From contig OZ242309.1 of the NCBI GenBank assembly GCA_965208015.1, forward strand, positions 1,426,001 to 1,490,000: a stretch of DNA of 64,000 bases, given 5' to 3'. Both the position numbers and the translations under genes were made by a program. The notes beneath the pieces were generated by a model, which worked only from the letters and a program-made list of their open reading frames with translations, searched no databases and was not told the DNA's origin. Below, piece by piece: positions 17,006 to 25,833 of this stretch (positions within the stretch are counted from its first letter, which is position 1; each line of letters starts with the position of its first letter). The DNA comes from Bin87 sp965208015 (GTDB taxonomy: Bacteria; Chloroflexota; Dehalococcoidia; Lucifugimonadales; UBA3495).

Positions 17006-18193
17006 TTACGCCAGCACGCGGTAGCGATAGCTCGATTCCATCAGATCGTCCTCAGCAAAACGGCTGAACCGCAGCGGCGAAAGGTCCACGTCGCGGGCCT
17101 TGCCTTCGGCCACCAGCTCGGCTACCGCCTTTCCGATGGCGGGGGACAGTTTGAAACCGTGCCCGCTGAAACCCACCGCGCAGAACAGACCATCGACACC
17201 GGGCACGCTGTCCAAAATGGGATGCCAATCAGGTGTGGTGGTGAACAGGCCGGACCATCCGCCGCGGTAGTAGGAGTCGGACATGCTCGGGATGCGGCGG
17301 GCCAGCTTGGTCCGCGCCGAGGCGGCTGAAGCCAAATCGATGCCCTGAGGGTATGCCTCGGGATCCGGCTGCTCCTCGTCGTCACCGAAACCCATGGTGG
17401 TGAAGTTGGAGCCGTCCGGGCGGAAGGAAAAGGATTGGCTGATGTCTCCCACGGTGGGATGCTGCGGAACCAGTTCCACCGGGCGCGCCACGGTGGCAAC
17501 CTGGTGGCGCACCGGAAGCAAGGGCACGTCCACTCCGACGCCGGCCAGAACCTGTTTGGACCATGGCCCGGCCGCGACGATAACAGTGTCGGTCGTGATT
17601 TGGTCGCCAGCTGCGGTCACCACCGCCCGCACGCGATCGGAGTCGGTTTTTATCCTCGATGCCGGGTTGCGCGAGGCGATCACCGCGCCGGCCTCGCGGG
17701 CGCGGGCGGCGTAGGACACGGTGGTCTGGTACGGGTCGGCGTAGCCGGATTCGGGTTCCCAGGCGGCGCGTTCGTCGTCGTACAGCGTCACCATTGGGGC
17801 CAGGCGCGCCAGATCGTCCTGCGAAACCACCGCGGTGGGTACGCCCAATTCCTGGTGCATGGCGACGTTGCGTTCCAACCCTCCCTGGTCCGCCTCGTTT
17901 ACCACCACGAGGTAGCCGGTCTGGACAAAGCCGGATCGCCCGCCCACGCGCGCGTCAAAGTCGGCGAAGACCTGCAAACTCTGCCACGCCAGTTGCGTGG
18001 TGACGCGGTTGGAATAGTGCATGCGGCAGATGGCCTGGGAGCGGCCGGTGCTGCCCGACCCGAGCACATCCCGCTCCAACAGAACGGTATTGGGGATTCC
18101 CAGCTGCGCCAGATGATACTGGATGGCGCAACCGATGACGCCGCCGCCGATGATGACCGCGTCGGCTACGTTGGGGAGGCTGCTACTGGTCAA
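17006..18193 (-). CDS. FAD-dependent amino-acid oxidoreductase (sarcosine oxidase beta / DAO family)
   Basis: Flavoprotein predicted to oxidise a secondary or N-methyl amine such as sarcosine. The FAD-binding Rossmann motif AVIIGGGVIGCAI begins near residue 12. The C-terminal GLFCAVGFSGHGFKLSP block is typical of this family. No ATG or GTG precedes the FAD motif, so translation must begin at the TTG (18193), which has GGAAGGG just upstream and overlaps the end of the PPOX gene. Sarcosine oxidation yields glycine, which would feed the GcvP genes downstream in the same orientation. The substrate is inferred. Confidence 0.87.
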   Translation of the reverse strand: MTSSSLPNVADAVIIGGGVIGCAIQYHLAQLGIPNTVLLERDVLGSGSTGRSQAICRMHYSNRVTTQLAWQSLQVFADFDARVGGRSGFVQTGYLVVVNEADQGGLERNVAMHQELGVPTAVVSQDDLARLAPMVTLYDDERAAWEPESGYADPYQTTVSYAARAREAGAVIASRNPASRIKTDSDRVRAVVTAAGDQITTDTVIVAAGPWSKQVLAGVGVDVPLLPVRHQVATVARPVELVPQHPTVGDISQSFSFRPDGSNFTTMGFGDDEEQPDPEAYPQGIDLASAASARTKLARRIPSMSDSYYRGGWSGLFTTTPDWHPILDSVPGVDGLFCAVGFSGHGFKLSPAIGKAVAELVAEGKARDVDLSPLRFSRFAEDDLMESSYRYRVLA

Positions 18194-18605
18194 TGCCCTT
18201 CCACGACATGACGCGGTTCACGTCGATCTCGATGGCAACCAACTTCTGATCGCCTTCAGCAAGATCGGCGGCGTCCTGCTCGCCCCGTTCCTCGCCTTCA
18301 TACCGGGAGAAGATGCGGCGCACCGCATCCTTGAGGTTATCGCTGCGAACCGTGGCGTCGCCCTCAAGTATGACGTACTGATACGGCCACTCGTCGGTTG
18401 CAACCGATAGCGCCACCTTGGGATTGCGCCGCACGTTCCTGGTCTTGACTGCCGCGTCGCCGGAAACCACGGTGACCTTGCCGTCTTCCCACTGGTACCA
18501 CACCGGGGAGACGTGAGGCGAACCGTCCTCGCGGATCGAAGCGAAATGGGCGACGTGGGGCCCTGCCAGATAGGCGTCGATCTCTTGTGACGTGAGACGC
18601 GGCAT
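18183..18605 (-). CDS. PPOX-class (F420- or FMN-dependent) oxidoreductase
   Basis: Split-barrel flavin or F420-binding protein of 140 residues. Features are the N-terminal FASIREDGSPHVSPVWYQWEDG, then DAAVKTRNVRRNPKVALSV. This is the pattern of the pyridoxamine-phosphate-oxidase-like superfamily, including Rv1155-type F420 proteins. Start ATG with AGAGG upstream. It overlaps the following FAD oxidoreductase start by 11 bases, so both are co-transcribed. Whether it uses FMN or F420 cannot be decided by eye, but F420-type LLM enzymes elsewhere in the window make F420 plausible. Confidence 0.85.
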   Translation of the reverse strand: MPRLTSQEIDAYLAGPHVAHFASIREDGSPHVSPVWYQWEDGKVTVVSGDAAVKTRNVRRNPKVALSVATDEWPYQYVILEGDATVRSDNLKDAVRRIFSRYEGEERGEQDAADLAEGDQKLVAIEIDVNRVMSWKGIDQ

Positions 18606-18962
18606 CTTTACCTCTGATTAGGGCCGGCAACCTCGCACGGATGATTGCGTGCGCGGTCTGGGATACCAGTATCATACCATAACGGCAATCGGACCAAGGT
18701 CAGACCGGCGATTCCACGCCCGGCTGAGCCTTGGAGACCCGTTTCGGAAAGGCCCGAATACCGCAACCGGCGTCAGAGTGCAGCGCCCCCGCCAATCGCC
18801 GGCGATGGCCCTGTGTTACAATCCGGCCGCACAGCGGGGCGCGGGTATTCCACCGCGGCCCCGCGTTACGTTCGCTGATCGCATCATCCCGACAATGGCA
18901 TTCTGCATTCCATTCTACCCAGCCGAGACGGAGCGTCTCCAGAGCGCCAGAGGCGGCAGCTG
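18606..18962. other. Divergent intergenic region (357 bp)
   Basis: Lies between the leftward PPOX/gcv operon and the rightward MFS gene, so it should hold promoters for both. I see a -10-like TTACAAT near 18815 on the plus strand, but no convincing -35 box and no recognisable riboswitch. A specific search for tandem glycine-aptamer features found none. No gene supported here. Confidence 0.4.
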
Positions 18963-20372
18963 ATGCGGCGGCCCAGGATCTTTTACGGGTGGTGGATCGT
19001 CATCGTCAGTCTCGTCGCCGACGGGATGAAGCACGGCAGTTTCAACCGGGGATTCACCGTTCTCTACGTTCCAATAGAGAGCGACGTCATTTTCCCCAAG
19101 AGCGTTCTGGGTTTCAGTCCGCAATCGAGGACCATGCTGGGACTGGCGGAAGGTCTGGGCCGGTTCATGGGTGGCGTTCAGGGTCCGCTCATGGGGTATT
19201 GCACCGACCGGTTTGGCCCTCGCGTAATGCTGGCGTTTGGCGGGTTGATGTCCGGCCTGGGCTTCATCCTGCTGGGGCGCACCACGAACTTCTGGTGGTT
19301 CCTGCTCGTGTTTGTGGTGTTCCTGTCGGTGGGGTTCCGGTCGGGCTACAACAACGCGTCCATCGCAGCCGTGAACAACTGGTTCCGGCGACGGCGCGGG
19401 TTAGCGATGTCGGTGGTCAGCATGGGCAACGGACTGGGCGGCGCGTCTGCTTATCTGGTTGGCCTGCTGGTTTTTCTAGTGGGATGGCGGGATGCCTGCA
19501 CCATACTGGGCGTCGCCATCCTGGCAGTGGTCATTCCGCTGTCCTATTTCCTGCGCCGCTCGCCCGAGGACATGGGTCAGTTGCCCGACGGGGACCCGCC
19601 CGAACTGGTCGATGCGAACCCATCGGACCGGGACACGGTGGCGCGCCGGCGTTCGGCGAACGGCGGAGATACCGACTTCACGGCTCGCGAGGCGATGCGA
19701 ACGCCGTCGTACTGGTTGCTGGTCATGTCAACCGGTTTCCGCAACATCGTCCACGCCGGCGCTTCGTTCCTGATGGCACCGATGATCATTTGGTTCATGG
19801 AGGCCGGCGTGCCGGTGGACCCGGCATCGGAACAGGGCCAGCGAAACATCATCATCGCCGCCGCCTTCGTCAGCGCGTTTTCCTTCGCAAATATGGTGTT
19901 CAACCCGTGCATGGGTTGGATCGGCGACAAAGTTGACCGGCGCAAGCTCAGCGCGCTGTGCATGCTCTCCGGCGCGGCGGCGTTGGGATCGCTGGTCACC
20001 CAGAGCGGACACCTCTGGCAGGTGGTCCTGTTCGTCCTCCTGCTGGCGTTCGCAGAGAGCGCGAATCCCCTGAACTGGGCCATCATGGGCGACTTCTTCG
20101 GGAGGAGGGCCTATGCAACCCTGCGGGGTTGGCAGCACCTGCCCGACCAGCTGGCGTCCATGTGGACCGCCATGTGGATGGGCGCCATATACGACTACAC
20201 TAGCAGTTTCTACTGGGCGCTGTTCCCGTTGGTGGTGCTCTACATCGCGGCAGCCATCGGCTACTGGTTCCTGCCGCGGCCTCCGCTTCCCAGGAGGCTG
20301 CAATTGCAGCAGGAGCGCAACACCGCCCGCCGCAACCGGGCGATCCGCGCGGCGCCGGAGCCGGCCGGCTAG
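18963..20372 (+). CDS. MFS transporter (12-TM, monocarboxylate-type)
   Basis: Major facilitator superfamily permease of 469 residues in the inner membrane. It opens with IFYGWWIVIVSLVADG, the typical first helix of oxalate:formate/monocarboxylate-type MFS proteins. The loop 2-3 motif is represented by MGYCTDRFGPRVML, and WFRRRRGLAMSVVSMGNGLGG is the helix 4-5 region. A charged central loop (~residues 205-240) separates the two six-helix halves. AGAGG precedes the ATG. Substrate unknown; a small organic acid is a reasonable guess from the subfamily. Confidence 0.88.
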   Translation: MRRPRIFYGWWIVIVSLVADGMKHGSFNRGFTVLYVPIESDVIFPKSVLGFSPQSRTMLGLAEGLGRFMGGVQGPLMGYCTDRFGPRVMLAFGGLMSGLGFILLGRTTNFWWFLLVFVVFLSVGFRSGYNNASIAAVNNWFRRRRGLAMSVVSMGNGLGGASAYLVGLLVFLVGWRDACTILGVAILAVVIPLSYFLRRSPEDMGQLPDGDPPELVDANPSDRDTVARRRSANGGDTDFTAREAMRTPSYWLLVMSTGFRNIVHAGASFLMAPMIIWFMEAGVPVDPASEQGQRNIIIAAAFVSAFSFANMVFNPCMGWIGDKVDRRKLSALCMLSGAAALGSLVTQSGHLWQVVLFVLLLAFAESANPLNWAIMGDFFGRRAYATLRGWQHLPDQLASMWTAMWMGAIYDYTSSFYWALFPLVVLYIAAAIGYWFLPRPPLPRRLQLQQERNTARRNRAIRAAPEPAG

Positions 20373-20399
20373 GGTGTGTCGGCATTTTGAAAATCACAC

Positions 20400-20496
20400 C
20401 GTCGTTCCTGCGAAAGCAGGAACCCAGGAAATCCCTGCCAACAGAACGTTGACCTTATTCCGTACTCAGTGGATTCCGGCTTTCACCGGTATGACG
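20400..20496. repeat. Dispersed repeat of the GTCATTCCCGCGAAAGCGGGAA class (degenerate copy)
   Basis: Left arm CGTCGTTCCTGCGAAAGCAGGAAC and right arm GGATTCCGGCTTTCACCGGTATGACG form an imperfect inverted repeat between the MFS and methyltransferase genes. A better-conserved half copy lies at 59064-59090 beside argH. Such elements are common small mobile or hairpin repeats in many bacterial chromosomes. Confidence 0.65.
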
Positions 20497-20527
20497 CGAA
20501 ACGTCGACAATATCTGCGCGTGCCGCG

Positions 20528-21844
20528 ATGATAAATACTGAAACGCCGGCAAAAAGGTTGGCCCGTCTTCTGGATGGTGACCTGTCGTTCCAGAGAACGG
20601 ACCGGCTCGCCCATCCGCTGTACGCGCTGCACCCGTTTGCGGCCCGGTTTCCGTATGGCTTGCCGGGGTATTTCATCGACGGACTGACGGAGCCCGGCGA
20701 CACGGTGCTGGATCCCATGTGCGGCTCGGGTATCACGCTGCTGGAGGGTTGGACCGCCGGTCGGAGCGTAATCGGCGTGGACCTGGATCCGCTGGCGCGC
20801 CGGCAGGCGCGGGCGCGGACTACGGCCCTGTGTGGGGAGGCGGCCCAGGAAGCCGGAGAGGCGGCACAGCGGCAGGCCGCAGATCTCATAGCCGGCCTGG
20901 GTGCGCACCAAGACCCGCTAGAGGCCGTAAAGTCCGAAATGGATTCGGCAACGCGGGAGTTCCTGGACTATTGGTTCTTCCCAGAAACACAACGTGAGCT
21001 CGCCTGCCTGATTCTAGCAATCCGGGAAGAGTCCGACGGTGACCTGCGGAACCTGTTGGAAGTGATCTTTTCGTCCACCATTGTCACCAAGTCGGGCGGC
21101 GTGTCCCGGGCCCGAGACTTGGCCCACACTCGCCCGCATCGCGTGTCCGAAAAGGTGCCCAGGAGACCGATCCCCCTGTTCGCTAACCTGGTCGAACGGG
21201 CTGCCGACGCTTACGGAAGCATAGACCGGGATGCGGTGGGCGACTGTCGGATCGAGGACGGGGACGCGCGTTCGCTGCCGCTGCCGGATTGCAGCATCGA
21301 CCTGATCGTGACGTCGCCGCCCTACGCCAACGCCCTTGACTACATGCGAGCGCACAAGTTCTCTCTGGCATGGTTTGGCGATCCCATCCCATCCCTCACC
21401 AAGTTGCGACGCGAATATATTGGCTCGGAATCCTCTAGCAGCCAGGCAACGTTGTCGGTCAATCCCCTGCCGGCGAAAGTCGAAGCCGTGGTCGAGAGCG
21501 TCGCGGAAGCTGATGCCACGAAATCCCGCGTGTTGAGGCGGTATTTTGCTGACATGTCAGAGGCGATATCGGAGATGCGGAGAGTTCTCCGGCCCGGGTC
21601 GGCGACGATAATCGTGGTCGGAGCGTCCACGATGCGCGGGATCCTGGTGCCCACCCACGAGTGCCTGTCGGACCTCGCTACACAGGCTGGACTTGACGTA
21701 GTGGGCGTTGCCCCGCGCAACCTTGACCGCGACCGGCGAATGATGCCGGCGCGCAATGCCGGTTTCAGCGCCGCAAATGCCGACGCGACGGGGATCGAGC
21801 GGCGGATGCACACGGAGTACGTCATCGGCGCAGTCAAGCCCTGA
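20528..21844 (+). CDS. Orphan site-specific DNA methyltransferase (N4-cytosine/N6-adenine type)
   Basis: SAM-dependent methyltransferase of 438 residues. Motif I DTVLDPMCGSGITLLEG is near residue 60. A long central region follows, then motif IV VTSPPYANALDYMRAHKFS near residue 260. The C-terminal EMRRVLRPGSATIIVVG block is typical of DNA-modifying enzymes. No restriction gene is adjacent, so it is an orphan, or it modifies RNA or DNA for regulation. It sits directly upstream of dnaA on the same strand, with a repeat just before its start. SPPY favours amino-methylation of cytosine N4 or adenine N6. Confidence 0.83.
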   Translation: MINTETPAKRLARLLDGDLSFQRTDRLAHPLYALHPFAARFPYGLPGYFIDGLTEPGDTVLDPMCGSGITLLEGWTAGRSVIGVDLDPLARRQARARTTALCGEAAQEAGEAAQRQAADLIAGLGAHQDPLEAVKSEMDSATREFLDYWFFPETQRELACLILAIREESDGDLRNLLEVIFSSTIVTKSGGVSRARDLAHTRPHRVSEKVPRRPIPLFANLVERAADAYGSIDRDAVGDCRIEDGDARSLPLPDCSIDLIVTSPPYANALDYMRAHKFSLAWFGDPIPSLTKLRREYIGSESSSSQATLSVNPLPAKVEAVVESVAEADATKSRVLRRYFADMSEAISEMRRVLRPGSATIIVVGASTMRGILVPTHECLSDLATQAGLDVVGVAPRNLDRDRRMMPARNAGFSAANADATGIERRMHTEYVIGAVKP

Positions 21845-22214
21845 CGGCCGCGTCCAACTCCGCAAAACAGCCGTGCGGGTCGCCCGGTTGGCGCCCGGAA
21901 ACCTACCCTCAAACCGCAGCCCGGCCCGGCCCGGCGCGTATTTCTACCAGATGTAGTTATCGGCCGGCAGGTGGCTCCCTCCGTCGCCGCCGGGCGGCTC
22001 CCTCGGCCTATCAGAACCGCCGTTCCGCATCTGCCGCAGCCGGCCGGACGCAAGATTGGGTTTCAGCCCGTGTTTTAGTATGCGTCCAAGACTATGACCA
22101 TTTTCAGTTTCGGGCAAAACATTACATCTACGCATCCGTCTAGCGGGGCCGCCGGCGCCCCATTACCATTGCCTGCCATACGATCCCACTCGGCTGGAAC
22201 TAGGGAAAGAGACG
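21845..22214. other. Intergenic region upstream of dnaA (370 bp)
   Basis: The dnaA promoter should lie here. I looked for DnaA boxes (TTATNCACA) on both strands and for an AT-rich unwinding element and found no convincing cluster. The most AT-rich patch is around 22068-22135. oriC is therefore not demonstrated at this position; it could lie on the other side of dnaA or elsewhere. Confidence 0.4.
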
Positions 22215-23651
22215 ATGCAAGACCGCCCCGACCCGGCAGCAGCATGGCAGGCAGCCCTTGGCCGCCTCCAGCTGGAAATACCCCAGGAGCAATTCAACAC
22301 CTTCCTCCGGCCCTGCTCCGGCCTGCGATGGGAGGATGACTGCCTGGTGATCGGCGCGGCAACAACCTTTGCTGTGTCGTGGCTCGAATTGCCGCTGCAC
22401 CTGGAAATGGTTCGGGAAGCGGTGACCAAAACGACGGGCGCGCAATCAAGCATCCGCTACCTGGCGATACCGGCGAGTGACCACAATCCGACGCCGCAAC
22501 GCGAAGTTTCGGTATATTCGGTAGTTGCGGAACCAGCAACGCGGCTTCCCGACCTGATTGATCCAGACGACGACCAATCGCAACGCGAAGCCGTGGCAGC
22601 ACGGCAGGGCCGCCAGCCCCGCGAGGCGGTCGGGCTCAATCCCCGGTATACCTTCGACAATTTCGTCGTCGGCGAAAGCAATCAGTTGGCTTACCACGCC
22701 GCGCGAGCCGTCAACGCGGGTGAGCGCGACGCCACCCCCGGTTACAACCCGTTGTTGTTGTACGCCGGCTCCGGGATGGGCAAGACCCACCTGCTGCACG
22801 CCATCGGGAACGTGGCCCGTCAGCAGAGCGTTTCGGTCCGGTACGTAACGTCCGAACAGTTCACCAACGAGTTCGTGTCGGCGATCAACCGCCGGGCGAT
22901 GCCGGAATTTCGCGAACGCTATCGGAGCGTCGACCTGCTGCTGCTGGACGACGTGCAGTTCCTGGTGGGAAAAGAGCAAACGCAGGAGGCGCTGTTCCAC
23001 ACCTTCAACGACCTGCACCAGGCCGGGTCGCAGATCGTTCTGACCAGCGACCGTCCGCCCGAGACCATCACGCCCCTGGAGGACCGACTTCGCTCACGTT
23101 TCCAATGGGGATTGGTGGCCGATATCCGTCCGCCCTCTCTGGAGATGCGGTTGGCGATGCTCCATTCCTGGGCTTCGGACCGCGGATCTGAGGTGCCGCC
23201 GCCAGTGCTGGATCTCATTGCGCAACGCATCAGCCGAAACGTGCGCCAACTCCTGGGCGCGTTCAACCGGGTGGTGGCGGCCTCGCAGCTCTTGAGCGCC
23301 CCGCTGACCGCAGAAAGCGTAACCGCGCAACTGGACGCCATCGTGGGGCCGGATGCCCGTGCGGAGGCAACGCCACAGCAGGCGCTGGACAAGGTGGCCC
23401 GTCACTACGGGCTTACGGTTGAGCAGATTCTAGGTCGCAATCGCACGGCCGCGGTGGCCCTGGCCCGGCAAGTGACAATGTACCTGTTAGTATCAGAACT
23501 CAACATGACACCGACCGGCGCCGGGCGTTTCCTGGCGGGCCGCAACCACAGCACGGTGATCCACGGAGTTGCCCGGGTGCGGCAGGCCATTGCAACTGAC
23601 GACAGGTTGAGGCACGCTGTCTTAGCCATCACCGATTCTCTAACCGACTGA
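22215..23651 (+). CDS. dnaA: Chromosomal replication initiator protein DnaA
   Basis: AAA+ ATPase that binds DnaA boxes and opens oriC. Domain I spans the first ~90 residues and a variable linker follows. The AAA+ core has Walker A GSGMGKTH from residue 185 and Walker B LLLDDVQFL. The C-terminal HTH ends in the DnaA signature AGRFLAGRNHSTVIHG. The 478-residue length is normal. The neighbours are an orphan methyltransferase and a beta-propeller gene rather than dnaN, recF or rpmH, so the classic origin gene order is not preserved. Confidence 0.97.
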   Translation: MQDRPDPAAAWQAALGRLQLEIPQEQFNTFLRPCSGLRWEDDCLVIGAATTFAVSWLELPLHLEMVREAVTKTTGAQSSIRYLAIPASDHNPTPQREVSVYSVVAEPATRLPDLIDPDDDQSQREAVAARQGRQPREAVGLNPRYTFDNFVVGESNQLAYHAARAVNAGERDATPGYNPLLLYAGSGMGKTHLLHAIGNVARQQSVSVRYVTSEQFTNEFVSAINRRAMPEFRERYRSVDLLLLDDVQFLVGKEQTQEALFHTFNDLHQAGSQIVLTSDRPPETITPLEDRLRSRFQWGLVADIRPPSLEMRLAMLHSWASDRGSEVPPPVLDLIAQRISRNVRQLLGAFNRVVAASQLLSAPLTAESVTAQLDAIVGPDARAEATPQQALDKVARHYGLTVEQILGRNRTAAVALARQVTMYLLVSELNMTPTGAGRFLAGRNHSTVIHGVARVRQAIATDDRLRHAVLAITDSLTD

Positions 23652-23686
23652 ACCTTTCGCTCGTCAAACCGTCTCAGGAGGCACCC

Positions 23687-24721
23687 ATGACAACGGGCAT
23701 GAGCCAGACCATACGTACCGTCGTTGGCACCGGCGAAGCGGGCTACACCGGCGATGGCGGGGCGGCGACATCCGCCACCCTTCGCGAGCCGTTCATGTGC
23801 ACGTTCGACCGCGCGGGCAGCATGTTCTTCTGTGAGGCGAGAAACCACGTCGTCCGGCGGGTTGACGCATCCACCGGGCACGTCACCACCGTGGCCGGCA
23901 CGGGTGAGGTCGGCTACGCGGGAGACGGTGGGCCGGCAACGGCGGCAACCATGAACGAGCCTTATTCCCTTGAAGTTGACGGTGAGGGGAACATCTACAT
24001 CGTCGACCGCCTCAACGCCGCGGTGCGCCGAGTGGACGGAGTCACCGGAGTTATCACGACGGTGGCGGGCACCGGCGAGCCGGGATATTCAGGAGACGGG
24101 GGTCCCGGCGACGCGGCCCAGCTGAGAGAGCCGAACGACTGCTTCCTTGACGGACGCGGCGGCCTGCTGATCGCCGACATCCAGGACCAGCGCATCCGTA
24201 GACTGGACCTGGCGACGGGCATCATCGATACCTTCGCCGGCAACGGCGAAAAGGTACGGGGCGGCGATGGGATGCCGGCGCGACAGGCGAGCATCCTGGG
24301 CTCTCGCGCGGTTTGCATGGACCAGCACGGCAACACCTACATCGCGGAGCGGGAGGGCAACGGCGTCCGCGTGGTCACCGCGGGCGGAATCATGGGAACC
24401 GTTGCCGGCGCGTCAGCGGAACGGGGATACACCGGCGACGGCGGATCCGCGCTGGCCGCCACCTGGGGCGCGCCCAAGGCCCTGCGCTGCGACGCCGCCG
24501 GCAATGTCATCGTGGTTGACACGGAAAACCACGCCATCCGCAAGATCGACGTCAACACCGGCGTGGTGACTACCATTGCCGGCGGGCAATTGGGCGGGCA
24601 CGGAGACGGCGGCCCGGCCACCGATGCCGGACTGGACCGCCCGCACGGATGCGGCATCGCGGCGGACGGACGGATCTACATCGCGGACAGCAACAACCAC
24701 CGGATACGAGTAGTGGGCTAG
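23687..24721 (+). CDS. NHL-repeat beta-propeller protein
   Basis: 344 residues made of about six NHL-like blades. Each contains a variant of TVAGTGEVGYAGDGGPAT followed by a D..GN.YI.D...VRR.D segment. No signal peptide or catalytic residues are visible, so it is probably a cytosolic or unconventionally exported scaffold or binding propeller. AGGAGG lies six bases before the ATG. It follows dnaA by 35 bases, and a second, unrelated propeller gene converges on it from the right. Confidence 0.85.
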   Translation: MTTGMSQTIRTVVGTGEAGYTGDGGAATSATLREPFMCTFDRAGSMFFCEARNHVVRRVDASTGHVTTVAGTGEVGYAGDGGPATAATMNEPYSLEVDGEGNIYIVDRLNAAVRRVDGVTGVITTVAGTGEPGYSGDGGPGDAAQLREPNDCFLDGRGGLLIADIQDQRIRRLDLATGIIDTFAGNGEKVRGGDGMPARQASILGSRAVCMDQHGNTYIAEREGNGVRVVTAGGIMGTVAGASAERGYTGDGGSALAATWGAPKALRCDAAGNVIVVDTENHAIRKIDVNTGVVTTIAGGQLGGHGDGGPATDAGLDRPHGCGIAADGRIYIADSNNHRIRVVG

Positions 24722-24777
24722 AAAGTTCGAACCGGAGCCAAATTCTCCCAGGCTCTTTCAGTCGTAATCGGCCCCGG

Positions 24778-25614
24778 TTACCGGACCCGGGCCAGTTTCT
24801 GCACCCGCTGGTTGGAAGTATCCGCGCCGTAAATGTTGCCCTGCGAGTCAGTGTACACCTGGTGGGCGTACTCAAAGGTGCGTCCCCGGGCCAGCAGGTC
24901 CCCGTCCAGGGTCAGGATGCTGAGGCGCGGCACCTGGTCAGTCACGTAGACTCTCTGTTCCGCGTCGATGTGCACGCCCATGGGACACTTGAAGTCGGTC
25001 CACTGGTCCACGAATTCACCATCTATGGTGAACACCTGCACCCGGTTGTTCTCCCGGTCGGCTACGTAGACCCGTCCGTCGGCGGAAACGCGGATGCTGT
25101 GCGGCACGATGAACTCGCCGGGACCCCGGCCGGGGCTGCCGAAAGAGGCGATCAGCGAACCGTCGGCGGCGAGGCGGTGCACGGAGGAATTCCCGTAGCC
25201 GTCCGCCACGAACAGCTCGCCGGAAGGGGCCACGCAAACATCGGCCGGATGGTTGAAGGGGGCCTGGAGCGCCGGCCGGTCGCGGTTGCCGATGGACGCC
25301 AGGAGCTCACCGTCCGGGGAGTATTTGAGGATTTGGTGAGCGTCGCGGTCTACCAGGTACACCGAGTCGTCGGGCCCGATGTGGATGTGGTGGGCGTCGG
25401 CAGGCACGCCGCCGCTGCTGTACCACGCCGCCAGCGGGTGCCCGTCGGGGTCGAACACGAGCACGCGAGGTCCCTGGCGCTGGAACACGTACACCTGGTC
25501 CCGGCTGTCGACGGCGACGCCGCTGATTCCCTGGAAACCTTGACCCACCGGGAGGAGAGCCCATTCCGGCTGGTATTCGTACACGTAATCGCCCATGCCA
25601 ACAGTGATGGCCAT
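24778..25614 (-). CDS. Six-bladed NHL/SMP-like beta-propeller protein
   Basis: 278 residues with repeated blade motifs such as DVCVAPSGELFVADGYGN, VRVSADGRVYVADRENNRV and VHIDAEQRVYVTDQ. The ATG at 25614 is chosen because AGGAG lies eight bases upstream; the open frame extends further but into a dispersed repeat. It resembles peptidylamidoglycolate-lyase-like or other 6-bladed TolB-like proteins. No signal sequence is seen. The role is unknown. It lies next to the divergent copper amine oxidase gene. Confidence 0.82.
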   Translation of the reverse strand: MAITVGMGDYVYEYQPEWALLPVGQGFQGISGVAVDSRDQVYVFQRQGPRVLVFDPDGHPLAAWYSSGGVPADAHHIHIGPDDSVYLVDRDAHQILKYSPDGELLASIGNRDRPALQAPFNHPADVCVAPSGELFVADGYGNSSVHRLAADGSLIASFGSPGRGPGEFIVPHSIRVSADGRVYVADRENNRVQVFTIDGEFVDQWTDFKCPMGVHIDAEQRVYVTDQVPRLSILTLDGDLLARGRTFEYAHQVYTDSQGNIYGADTSNQRVQKLARVR

Positions 25615-25662
25615 TTGGTTCGTCTCCTTGGTATGCCATTCAGCAGGATTGAGGTGATACTT

Positions 25663-25689
25663 GCATGGATCGACAGGATACACAGGATT
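25663..25689. repeat. Short dispersed repeat, ATGGAT..ACAGGAT type
   Basis: GCATGGATCGACAGGATACA followed by CAGGATT, the reverse-complement form of the repeat at 4272-4307 and similar to 37037-37067. It lies in the divergent gap between the propeller and the amine oxidase. Confidence 0.5.
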
Positions 25690-25833
25690 GCAATGTTACG
25701 CTTGCTACGGAGTCGTTTTGCGGAGATTTTGTGCTGGAACATTTACTCACTTGACCCTGGTGCGACGTGCTGTTAGCGTCCGGTATCCGGCGAAAAATCG
25801 TCATGCAAAATAACCTATTCGCAGGAGGTCGTC

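Noticed and set aside
18606..18962. Glycine riboswitch for the gcv/FAD oxidoreductase operon
   Set aside because: No tandem aptamer-like conserved segments were seen; only weak promoter-like sequence.
21845..22214. oriC upstream of dnaA
   Set aside because: No DnaA-box cluster or clear AT-rich unwinding element could be found by eye.
24649..25776. Plus-strand open frame opposite the second beta-propeller gene
   Set aside because: Low-complexity translation and no start signal; the minus-strand propeller has repeat periodicity.
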